Shown in pieces: positions 57,081-64,000 of a DNA stretch of 64,000 nt (position 1 is the stretch's first letter; each line of letters begins with the position of its first letter). The DNA comes from CAZUDO01 sp964618895 (GTDB lineage Bacteria; Desulfobacterota; Binatia; DP-6): positions 62,001 to 126,000 of the forward strand of contig CAZUDO010000072.1 of assembly GCA_964618895.1 (NCBI GenBank). The letters are read 5' to 3'. The translations under genes and the position numbers were made by a program. A model generated the notes under the pieces. That model ran no database searches. It worked only from the letters and a program-made list of their open reading frames with translations, and was not told where the DNA came from.

Positions 57081-57507
57081 CACCGGCGCGCGGCCGGCGT
57101 AGCGCGCGCCAGCCCGCCACCAGCGCCTGTCCGGTGACGGCGCCGGACACGTCGATCAGGCAGTCCATGGCGGCAGCGGTCCGACCGGGCACGAACCACT
57201 GATGGCACTCGTCGCCGATGGAGTAGAGCCCTGCCAGGAGGACCGCTGTCCCGGCCGTCCGCAGGTCCCAGCCGGGGCGGGCACGCAGCGCGCGGTAGAG
57301 GAGCACGCCCAGCAGCAGGTACTCGAAGAAATGTCCCGCCTTGCGGAGCGCCCCGTGGAGGACCTGCAACTGCTCCCCGCTGGCCCACGGGAAGAGGGCG
57401 GCGAGCAGCGGCAGCACGACCTGCCCGGTGCGGGCGCCCGAGAACCAGTCGGTCGAGAAGAGGGAGATGAGCGCTGCCCACACGATGGCGGGCAGCCAGC
57501 GGCGCAC
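57040..57507 (-). CDS. VanZ-like membrane protein
   Basis: Protein of 155 residues from GTG 57507. Four membrane segments can be seen, with the VanZ pattern: WAALISLFSTDWFSG, RKAGHFFEYLLLGVLLYRAL (conserved KxxHFxxY), LAGLYSIGDECHQWFVPGRTAAAMDCLIDVSGAVTG (conserved DExxQxFxPGRxxxxxDxxxD). VanZ proteins change sensitivity to teicoplanin in some Gram-positives; here the role is unknown. Overlaps the hypothetical gene on the other strand at its 3' end and follows the 88-residue protein by 7 bp. Confidence 0.8.
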   Translation of the reverse strand: MRRWLPAIVWAALISLFSTDWFSGARTGQVVLPLLAALFPWASGEQLQVLHGALRKAGHFFEYLLLGVLLYRALRARPGWDLRTAGTAVLLAGLYSIGDECHQWFVPGRTAAAMDCLIDVSGAVTGQALVAGWRALRRPRAGVRGRAARAAPSPR

Positions 57508-57514
57508 GGCCGGG

Positions 57515-57781
57515 CTAGACAATCTCGTCGATGGCGCGGTTGATGGTGGCGAGCAGCTCCTCGTCGAACTCGGCGTCGATGAAGCTCTCGATCTTCTCGC
57601 GCTGCGAGGCGTAGCGCTTGCCGCCGCCGGCGGCGTCGGCGAGCTGCGTGCCGGCCAGCACGTCGAGGAACGCGAGCATCCCGGGGCATGCACCGGGGTC
57701 GGCCGCGGACAGCGTGCGGTCGAACAGCAGCCGCAGCGTGAGGTACGAGAGGCGGTACTTGAGGTCTTCGGTCAGCTCCAT
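57515..57781 (-). CDS. Small acidic hypothetical protein
   Basis: Protein of 88 residues, MELTEDLKYRLSYLTLRLLFD at the start, ending ...FDEELLATINRAIDEIV. Predicted mixed helices, no motif recognised. It lies between the VKOR-DsbA gene (18 bp; RBS AGGAG in the gap) and the VanZ-like gene (7 bp), so it is part of this three-gene run. Unknown function. Confidence 0.55.
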   Translation of the reverse strand: MELTEDLKYRLSYLTLRLLFDRTLSAADPGACPGMLAFLDVLAGTQLADAAGGGKRYASQREKIESFIDAEFDEELLATINRAIDEIV

Positions 57782-57799
57782 GTGTGCTCCTTCCAGGGA

Positions 57800-59008
57800 T
57801 CAACTGCCCGCCGGGCCGTGCGCCGCGTGGGCATGCCCGTCGATGATGACGGCGTAGTCATAGTAGGGGGGCTCGAGCGCACCCGCGACCATCCGCCCGT
57901 TGATGAACAGGGTGGGCGTCGACGACACGCCGGCGCGTACGCCCGCCTCGATGTCGAGGCCGATGCGATCGCGGGTGTCGGGGCTCTCCAGGCACGTCCG
58001 GAACGCAGCCAGGTCCAGGCCGATCTTGCGCGCATAGCGGAACAGGCTCTCGCGTTCGAGGTGGTCATGATTCTCGAACAGCACGTCGTGGTACTCCCAG
58101 AAGCGACCCTGCTGGCCGGCGCACTCGGCGGCGCAGGCGGCGAGACACGCGTCTGGATGCAGCGCCTGGCTCACGTGGCTGTTGCAGCTGGTGTCGAGCG
58201 GGAAGTGCCGGAAGACGAGGCTCATCTCCGGGCGCTCGCGCATCAGCGCCCGCAGGTCGCGGAACGCCTGGGCACAGAACGGGCACTGGAAGTCGGAGAA
58301 CTCCACCACCGACAACGGCGCATCGGGCGGACCTTTGCGGTGGCAGTCGGGGGTGACGAGGTCCGTCATCGGCCGCACCGGGAGGCTGGAGTACCATTCG
58401 TAGAACTTGGGGTCGCGGGTGCGTACTTCGGCGACAGTAGTCGCCGGGCCGGGCCCACGGACCGCAGCCCAGGTGCCGCCCGTCACGGCGAGCACCACGC
58501 CGCTGGCCGCCATGGCCCGTGCGACGGTGCGCCGTTGCCACCAGCCCGAGGCGCCCCCGGGGGCGAACCGTGACACCAGGGGTACGACGGTGACGAACCA
58601 CGCCACGATGACCGCGTCGAGCGTGAGGCAGAGCAGGCAGTAGTGCTGCAGCAGGAAGTGCTGCACGCCGAGGAGCACGAGGCCGAAGCCGAGCGTCCCC
58701 GAAACCAGCCCCAGCAGCGCGATATCCGTTACCCCGGCCGCCGTGGCTCCGACCGCGCCCGGCAGCGCCAATGCGGCGCCGACGCCGAACGCCAGCACGC
58801 TCCAGGCGGCGACCGATACCCCGAACAGCATGCCGTACGAGCTGCCGAGGACGGCATCACAGTTGATGGCGCCGCCGAGATTGCAGAAGCTCGTGTACCC
58901 GGGATCGCCCGCGATGCGGCGGTGGATGACCAGGATGAACACGCTCACCGCCATGCCGACGAGAGCGATCGCGAGCGCGACACGGTGGCGGGTGGGACTG
59001 GCACGCAT
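57800..59008 (-). CDS. VKOR-DsbA fusion, membrane thiol oxidoreductase
   Basis: Protein of 402 residues from ATG 59008; ATG 59053 would add 15. The N-terminal vitamin K epoxide reductase domain has four or five membrane segments with the loop Cys pair C42/C50 (FCNLGGAINCDAV) and the active CLLC at 124-127 (HYCLLCLTLDA). The C-terminal periplasmic thioredoxin/DsbA domain has CPFC at 242-245 (VVEFSDFQCPFCAQAF) and the cis-Pro loop GVSSTPTLFING. VKOR reoxidises the fused DsbA-like domain and passes electrons to quinone, replacing DsbB. It would make the disulfides needed by the Cys-rich secreted proteins nearby. Confidence 0.9.
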   Translation of the reverse strand: MRASPTRHRVALAIALVGMAVSVFILVIHRRIAGDPGYTSFCNLGGAINCDAVLGSSYGMLFGVSVAAWSVLAFGVGAALALPGAVGATAAGVTDIALLGLVSGTLGFGLVLLGVQHFLLQHYCLLCLTLDAVIVAWFVTVVPLVSRFAPGGASGWWQRRTVARAMAASGVVLAVTGGTWAAVRGPGPATTVAEVRTRDPKFYEWYSSLPVRPMTDLVTPDCHRKGPPDAPLSVVEFSDFQCPFCAQAFRDLRALMRERPEMSLVFRHFPLDTSCNSHVSQALHPDACLAACAAECAGQQGRFWEYHDVLFENHDHLERESLFRYARKIGLDLAAFRTCLESPDTRDRIGLDIEAGVRAGVSSTPTLFINGRMVAGALEPPYYDYAVIIDGHAHAAHGPAGS

Positions 59009-59070
59009 CGGAACGCGGGCCCGGAGTCTAACGGGGCCCCCCGCCGCTTTCAATCGTCGAGGACGCGCCG

Positions 59071-60996
59071 CTAGAACTGGTACGTCAGGCGGACGCTGGT
59101 CTCGGAGCGGCCGGAGTTGAACCCGGCGAGGCCCCAGGTCTCGAAGATCGGCGAGGACCGGCCCCGCGGGGTCACGAAGTAATGCTGCCCGATGTTGAAC
59201 ACGAACGACTCGCTGACGAACCAGTTGACGTTCCAGAAGGGCTCCATGTTGAACTGGTTCGTGGTATCGACCGCGATCCCGATGACGGGCACGACGCTGC
59301 CGCCGCGATAGAACGTGAACATCGCAAAGGTGGCGAGCGTCTCCCAGTCACGGATCTTGTCGCGGAAGGCCGGGCTACCGGCCGAGGTCGACGACGCGGT
59401 GCCGGGGCGCGCCGCCGACGGCAGATCGAGGCCGCCGACCAGGCACGAGGGGACGCTCGCCGGCTTGCCGCTCGTCAGACGGAGGGCCTCGTTCTGACCC
59501 TGGCAGCTCGGGTTGTCGAGCAGATGGTGGAAGAAGAACTGCCCGGTCAGGAAGATGGTGCTCTTCTTGTTGAGCCATCGGATCCATGTTGGGCGGTCGA
59601 AGCCGATCATGCCCTTCCACATGTTCTTCTTGGTGACGCCCGGAAACACCGGCGTGTCGATCGCGGTCTGCTTGGCCACGTCGAAGAAGGGGATGCCCAC
59701 GTCGTACACGGTCTCCATCCGGAGGACGGCCTGGGTGTAGGTCTCGTCGGAGTAGTTGGCCGACACCCCGACGGTGTGGACGTACGGTGCGATGGCCTCG
59801 GCGGGGAAGATGCCGTTGGCGATCATGTTGGTCAGCGCGTCCTTCTCCGCCTTGTTCTTCGGCACCGGGAGTCCGCGCAGCGGCGCGTAGTTGGTGCCGT
59901 CATCGCCAGACCAGCGCTGATAGTAGTAGTTGAGGGTGAACTCGAGCCCCTGCGGCGTGATGGCATGGTAGCGCACGCCGACCTGGCTGTTCTCCATGGG
60001 GTTGCGGTGGTAGTCGCCCTGCTGGAACAGGTCGGTGCCGTTCATCAGCTGGGTGCAGATGCCCTGCGTCTCGCCGGGGGCGCCGCCCACCTTCTGGGTC
60101 CGGATGCGGGAGTTGCTGCACGCGCCGCCGATGAAGACGCCGTCGAACGGGTTGTCGAGCGGGTTGTAGAAGGGCAGGCCCCACGGCCGCGGCAGGTACG
60201 CCTGCTTGGCCGGGAGCCAGTCGCCGGGGTTCCAGTACCACTCCAGGAAGTTCTGCGACAGTTTCCACACGTCGCCCAGGTCGTAGAGGAACTTGAGCAT
60301 CCAGGTCGGGCGACGGATCTCGTCCCAGCCGAACGCCGGCACCGGAATCTCCTGCTGGAGGTGCCAGGTGAGGTCCAGGGAGTTGGCGCGATCGAGCATG
60401 CGGAAGTTGTCGGTCTCGCCCCACACGATCTGCTGCCGGCCGGCCCGCATGGTCAACGGGACGCTGCGGAACTTGACGTCGGCGTAGGCCTCGCGCAGCG
60501 TGTTCTCGAACTTGAACGCGTCGCGCTCGTCGTGGGTGAGACCGCTCAGCTCGAGGCCGTCGCCGGGGATCTTCTTGCCGGTGGCGAAGTTCCCGGACTG
60601 GGTGGCGTACTGGTAGAAGTTCTTGCCGCCGTAGGCCTTGCCGTGGATCTCGTAGATCTTGGGGATGAAGCCCGGCGTGGTCGAGTAGACGCTGTCGTAC
60701 ACCCCGCGCCAGAGCAGGAACAGCTGCGAGTTCTCGATGAAGGGGATGTCGTACTTGCCGTAGAACTTGCCCGCCTGGATCCAGTTGTAGTCCAGGTGGA
60801 CGTGGGCGACGTTCCGATTCTGGACGAACTCGAAGTTGCCGACGCTCGGAGTCCGGATCAGGTTCTGCGTCTGCAGGTTGCCCGAGATCTGCAGCGGCCC
60901 GAACTTCTGGGTGGCGACCGCGGGCGACGGCGCGAGAGCGCCGAGGGCAGCCGCGATGACGGCGACGATGGCCCACCGAAGACGCCGATCCGACAT
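59071..60996 (-). CDS. DUF1302 family outer-membrane beta-barrel protein
   Basis: Protein of 641 residues. Signal peptide to about residue 29 (ALAPSPAVATQ). Many alternating beta strands and the ending ETSVRLTYQF (C-terminal Phe) are typical of outer-membrane barrels. Marks such as NLIRTP, LREAYADVKFRSVPLTMRAGRQQIVWGETDNFRMLDRANSLDLTWH and the later EFTLNYYYQRW match the DUF1302 family. Members are linked to uptake or export of hydrophobic compounds, often beside RND/MMPL genes, none of which is here. RBS AGGGAGGGG. The promoter may be TTGCAA-N17-TAGCAA near 61025-61064. Confidence 0.82.
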   Translation of the reverse strand: MSDRRLRWAIVAVIAAALGALAPSPAVATQKFGPLQISGNLQTQNLIRTPSVGNFEFVQNRNVAHVHLDYNWIQAGKFYGKYDIPFIENSQLFLLWRGVYDSVYSTTPGFIPKIYEIHGKAYGGKNFYQYATQSGNFATGKKIPGDGLELSGLTHDERDAFKFENTLREAYADVKFRSVPLTMRAGRQQIVWGETDNFRMLDRANSLDLTWHLQQEIPVPAFGWDEIRRPTWMLKFLYDLGDVWKLSQNFLEWYWNPGDWLPAKQAYLPRPWGLPFYNPLDNPFDGVFIGGACSNSRIRTQKVGGAPGETQGICTQLMNGTDLFQQGDYHRNPMENSQVGVRYHAITPQGLEFTLNYYYQRWSGDDGTNYAPLRGLPVPKNKAEKDALTNMIANGIFPAEAIAPYVHTVGVSANYSDETYTQAVLRMETVYDVGIPFFDVAKQTAIDTPVFPGVTKKNMWKGMIGFDRPTWIRWLNKKSTIFLTGQFFFHHLLDNPSCQGQNEALRLTSGKPASVPSCLVGGLDLPSAARPGTASSTSAGSPAFRDKIRDWETLATFAMFTFYRGGSVVPVIGIAVDTTNQFNMEPFWNVNWFVSESFVFNIGQHYFVTPRGRSSPIFETWGLAGFNSGRSETSVRLTYQF

Positions 60997-61072
60997 AGTC
61001 CCCTCCCTGGCTGAGCGGTCGGGTACGAAGCGGCGTCTTGCTAGCGCGAACGGTACGGCTTTGCAATGTGTG

Positions 61073-61099
61073 CGGCGGGGTCCGGACAGGACCCCGCCG
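61073..61099 (-). terminator. Hairpin behind the Cys-rich protein gene
   Basis: CGGCGGGGTCC (61073-61083) pairs perfectly with GGACCCCGCCG (61089-61099) over a 5-base loop, 14 bp behind the stop of the gene at 61114. T-run absent; probably a terminator or mRNA-end stabiliser. Confidence 0.55.
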
Positions 61100-61113
61100 T
61101 ACCTGAACCTACG

Positions 61114-62607
61114 CTACGGGGTGGCCTGCATCCATTCGGCGTTCATCGGCTGGAGCAGCGCGCCGGGGCCCGGGAGACCCGCCGCGATGTTGTCGATGGC
61201 TGAGTTGCCGGTGGCCCCTTCGCAGAAGACCGACGCTAGGACCACGCTGCTGGTGGCCGGGAACATCCCCTGCGGGGTGGGGACGGTTCCGGAGCCGACA
61301 CGGTCGATCCTGCCGAGCGTGCCGGGCGCCGTCGGGAAGCAGCTCAGAAACGGCGGGTTGGAGCAGCAGAACTGCTGGTAGCCGCCACGCGACACGGGGG
61401 TGGCGCTGCAATCGCGCGTGCAGGTACCGCCTGCCGTACAGGCGTCATCCCGGACTTGCCTCTGGCATGGCGGCGAGCCCGTGAGGCTGGCGGTACTTGT
61501 CGTGAACGGGTTCAGGTTGATCGTGAGCGTCGCCACCGGAGCCCCCGTCGGGGGGCAATCGGCGGACATTTCGAAGTCCTTGTCGTTGGACGGCGCCCCG
61601 CTGACGCGCACCAGTCCGTGCACGGTGCACGGCTTGGTGTTGTTCTTGCCACCCTTGCACGTGCCCCGCGAACCCACCGGGCCGTTGCCCGAGCACTGCG
61701 GGCAGACCTCGCTCGGGGTGGTGATGTATACGTCCGCGAGGAGCGGCACGTCGGCCGTGATGGCGCCCGTCGCGTAGTCGGCCTCGCTGACCTTGATGCC
61801 CTTGGTCAGGTCGAAGCGGTTGACGACGCATACCGGCGTGGCCGCGATGAGCGGGAGCGGCCCCCCCCACGTCCCGGTGTTCTTGGTGCCCGGGCCGACG
61901 GCGCCGGTGCCGGTGCAGCTGGTGTCGGCGCCGCCGCAGTCGGTGAGGCAGAAGTTGAGGGCCGAGGTGTCGACCAGCGGGAAGTTGTGCGATCCGCCGT
62001 TGAACCCGTTGTCGAGATCGCCGCCGAGCCCGCCGGGCACGGTCGTGAGCTTCAACTCGCTCGGTCCACCGGCCGGATTGGCCGGGCACGGCGGCAGGGT
62101 GGTGGTGGTGACGCTGCCGCACGTCGAGCCGGCAGCCGGTAGGCAGATCAGCTTGAGCTTGTCCTTGTCGGACCTACCCGCCACGGTGACCATCGTCAGC
62201 TTGGTGGGCTTCGATTTCTTGCACTTGCCCTTCTTCTCGATCAGGGGGACGGTGACGATCGTTCCATCGCCACACCCGGCGGTGGTCAGATCCGAAGGCG
62301 GCACGATGGATGCGCCGGTGACCGTCGGTCCGGAGGTGATGGGTAACGGCGTGCATCCGGGCACGTTGGTCTGCTGGATGCAGATCCCGACCGTGAACGT
62401 ACACGCGCCATCGGCGACGCCGTCGGCATCGCAGGCGGTTCCGTCGGTGCACTTGATGGTGGTCCCCTTGGGCGGGGCGGTGTTCGCCTGCCACTCGGCG
62501 AAGCAGTCGGTCTTTTTGCTGCCGCCGCCCGGGATCAGGGTCTGTGCCTGGGCCGCGCTGCCCACGAGCACCAAGCCAGCGATGACGACGAGTCCACGAC
62601 GGATCAT
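61114..62607 (-). CDS. Secreted Cys-rich protein, paralogue of the next gene
   Basis: Protein of 497 residues with a signal peptide (residues 1-21, ending SAAQAQ). About 30 Cys occur along the chain. The C-terminal half has VCPQCSGNGPVGSRGTCKGG, SADCPPTGAPVATLTINLNPFTT and ends with FCEGATGNSAIDNIAAGLPGPGAL. The same order (CPxC, GG, DCP, L..L.P.TT, FC..I...LPGPGA) occurs in the upstream neighbour, so the pair is a tandem duplication. Expected outside the cell or on its surface; function unknown. Confidence 0.72.
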   Translation of the reverse strand: MIRRGLVVIAGLVLVGSAAQAQTLIPGGGSKKTDCFAEWQANTAPPKGTTIKCTDGTACDADGVADGACTFTVGICIQQTNVPGCTPLPITSGPTVTGASIVPPSDLTTAGCGDGTIVTVPLIEKKGKCKKSKPTKLTMVTVAGRSDKDKLKLICLPAAGSTCGSVTTTTLPPCPANPAGGPSELKLTTVPGGLGGDLDNGFNGGSHNFPLVDTSALNFCLTDCGGADTSCTGTGAVGPGTKNTGTWGGPLPLIAATPVCVVNRFDLTKGIKVSEADYATGAITADVPLLADVYITTPSEVCPQCSGNGPVGSRGTCKGGKNNTKPCTVHGLVRVSGAPSNDKDFEMSADCPPTGAPVATLTINLNPFTTSTASLTGSPPCQRQVRDDACTAGGTCTRDCSATPVSRGGYQQFCCSNPPFLSCFPTAPGTLGRIDRVGSGTVPTPQGMFPATSSVVLASVFCEGATGNSAIDNIAAGLPGPGALLQPMNAEWMQATP

Positions 62608-62617
62608 GCGAATCTCC

Positions 62618-64000
62618 TTACTGCTTCAGTTGGAACGTGCCGGAGAGCGAGACGGCGCCCGGACCCGGGAGCGAGGCGATGCTGTCGACGAAGGTGCCCG
62701 TGGGGGGAATGCAGAAGGTATAGCCGAGCACCCCCGAGTGGGGGGCGAAGTCGCGCAGGTCGCCGGCGGGTGTCCCCGTCTCCGTGACGCTGGACACCTT
62801 GAGCGAGCCCTGCGTGAGTCCCTGACCGAAGGCGCCGGCGCCGTTCTGGGTCGACCCGCAGAAGTTCCCGGCGCCGTCCGCTGTGGCCGTGCTGGTGCCC
62901 GTGGTGAGCGGTCCGAGCGCGACCGACAGCGTGGACAGGAACCCCGAATTGTCTAGGTCGACCTTGAGCGGGCAATCGAGCGTGGTGCCCTTGGAGCCGA
63001 CGCTCGTGCACGCCAGCCCGTGCTTCGTGCCACCGATACACAGGTTGCTGACGCAGGTCGGGCAGGGGAGCGCCAGCTTGCACGAGCCGGCGGCGCCGCC
63101 GCAGTCGGCGTCGAGGTCACACTGCCCGGGACTCGGGTACGCAGGGTTGCCGGCGGCGCCGTTGTGGCAGCGACGCGTCGCAACCTGGGCGTAGATGCGC
63201 GTGAACAGGTTGATGCCGATGCTGGCCTCGCCCGTGGCCGGGTTGAGCGTGCCGCTAGCGTCGTTGGCGAACACGTTCAGCAGGCACGTGGGCGCGGGAC
63301 CGCCGGCGATGGGAAGTGGGGGCCCGAAGTAGCAGCGGGCGTCTGGCCCGCAGGCGTTGGCCTGCTCTCCGCAGTCACTGTCGGCAGCGCAGGTCCCCTG
63401 GCCGTCGGTGCCGGTGGTGCCGTTGAGGCAGTGCTTGGCGGCTGCGACACCGCGCGAACACTGCGCCGGACCGGTGCCGTCGCTGGCCTCCAGGATCACG
63501 TTGGACCCGAGGCAGGCCGTGGTACGGAACGGGATGGTCGAGCCGTCGGGGATGGGCGCCGGTGGCGTGATGCGGTTGTTGCCGCCACCGAAGTACAGAC
63601 AGCCCTTGCCGAGATTGCCCTTGGTGTTGTCGCTGTAGGTGAGCTGCCCGGACGCATCGGCGTTGGGCGTCGGGCCGACCGCCACGCAGACCTCGCCCGC
63701 GGGCATGTCCAGACAGTCCAAATCGGTCGTGCACGGGGTAAAGGAGAAGGAGCACACTTTCCCGTTGCAGGTGCCGAGAGCGCCGACGTCATCCGCCGCG
63801 CAGCCGGCGTCGGTGAAGCAGCTTCGCGACGAATTGCCCGTGCAGAAGCCGCCGCAGCTCGCGGCCCCCTGCCCGATCGTGAAGTCGAACGACGACAAGC
63901 CCGTGGCCGTGCACGGCACCGAGCAGGAACAGGCGCTGGCTCCCACGGCCGCACACGGCGTGCCCCCGGCGCAGCCGCCCTGCGCGGCGGCGAAGTCGCA
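62618..64000 (-). CDS. Secreted Cys-rich protein, 5' end outside window
   Basis: The frame is open to the right edge (CDFAAAQGGCAGGTPCAAVGAS... continues past the GTG at 63946), so the start is outside. At least 460 residues are present, full of Cys clusters such as CFTDAGCAADD, CTTDLDCLDMPAGEVC, CAADSDCGEQANAC and CDLDADCGGAAGSC: a repeated C-x3-D-x2-C ('DxDC') unit. It ends FCIPPTGTFVDSIASLPGPGAVSLSGTFQLKQ. It is paralogous to the gene 10 bp downstream. Disulfide-rich surface protein, role unknown. Confidence 0.7.
   Translation of the reverse strand, partial: CDFAAAQGGCAGGTPCAAVGASACSCSVPCTATGLSSFDFTIGQGAASCGGFCTGNSSRSCFTDAGCAADDVGALGTCNGKVCSFSFTPCTTDLDCLDMPAGEVCVAVGPTPNADASGQLTYSDNTKGNLGKGCLYFGGGNNRITPPAPIPDGSTIPFRTTACLGSNVILEASDGTGPAQCSRGVAAAKHCLNGTTGTDGQGTCAADSDCGEQANACGPDARCYFGPPLPIAGGPAPTCLLNVFANDASGTLNPATGEASIGINLFTRIYAQVATRRCHNGAAGNPAYPSPGQCDLDADCGGAAGSCKLALPCPTCVSNLCIGGTKHGLACTSVGSKGTTLDCPLKVDLDNSGFLSTLSVALGPLTTGTSTATADGAGNFCGSTQNGAGAFGQGLTQGSLKVSSVTETGTPAGDLRDFAPHSGVLGYTFCIPPTGTFVDSIASLPGPGAVSLSGTFQLKQ

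Noticed and set aside
1..64000. CRISPR arrays, rRNA genes, insertion sequences
   Set aside because: I looked for direct-repeat/spacer patterns, rRNA landmarks and transposase-like proteins and saw none.

Overview
The window is a gene-dense, very GC-rich bacterial chromosome segment with housekeeping genes on both strands. The type IV pilus operon, the isc cluster, Sec machinery, a DUF1302 barrel protein and Cys-rich secreted proteins with a 'CGNGxxDxGExCD' module together suggest a deltaproteobacteria-like or Candidatus Binatota-type Gram-negative bacterium. This placement is an inference from gene content only. Both edges cut genes: a secernin-like C69 peptidase on the left and a Cys-rich secreted protein on the right.

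Layout. 1-6.4 kb: secernin fragment, a small HTH gene behind an attenuator-like leader, a MacA/MacB-type exporter (adaptor, ATPase, permease) and an AglD/LPG-synthase-like membrane protein. 6.5-9.9 kb: amt-glnB-glnA nitrogen operon with a consensus sigma-54 promoter. 10-18.5 kb: plsY, SH3 protein, tRNA-Pro(CGG), comEA-like gene, methyltransferase, then rpe, rsmB, fmt, def and priA on the minus strand. 18.6-27.2 kb: a second sigma-54 promoter that appears to drive a ~67-nt sRNA, then pilM-N-O-P-Q-aroC-aroK-aroB with 4-bp overlaps between the pil genes. 27.3-29 kb: Cys-rich secreted protein and DUF1573 protein.

28.9-32.05 kb is an accessory island: TumE/TumA and VapB/VapC toxin-antitoxin pairs and an acyl-CoA dehydrogenase scrap, bracketed by an imperfect ~290-bp direct repeat. 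The left copy carries the first 35 bases of mfd, so the island seems to have arrived at the mfd 5' end. Each copy contains a ~130-bp palindromic element; the 73-bp interior is in opposite orientation in the two copies. A third member of the family separates selD from a PPIase gene at 55.5 kb.

32-40.7 kb: mfd, SurA-like PPIase, phosphomannomutase (probable CTG start) and uvrA (catalytic Glu of the first Walker B read as Ala). 40.7-46.1 kb: complete isc cluster iscS-U-A-hscB-hscA-iscX-Rrf2. 46-51 kb: conserved hypothetical gene, zinc-ribbon membrane protein, leucyl aminopeptidase, tRNA nucleotidyltransferase-like gene and Zn alcohol dehydrogenase. 51-55.5 kb: selA-selB-selD, where selD has an in-frame TGA at its active site and is probably itself a selenoprotein. 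55.6-64 kb: PPIase lipoprotein, VanZ-like protein, VKOR-DsbA fusion, DUF1302 outer-membrane protein and two tandem paralogous Cys-rich secreted proteins.

The most interesting signals are the sigma-54 sRNA candidate, the palindromic element with its inverted interior and covarying arms, the attenuator-like leader at 1.4-1.6 kb, the Sec-containing SelD, and the small tandem duplications at gene ends (iscU/iscA and pepA).
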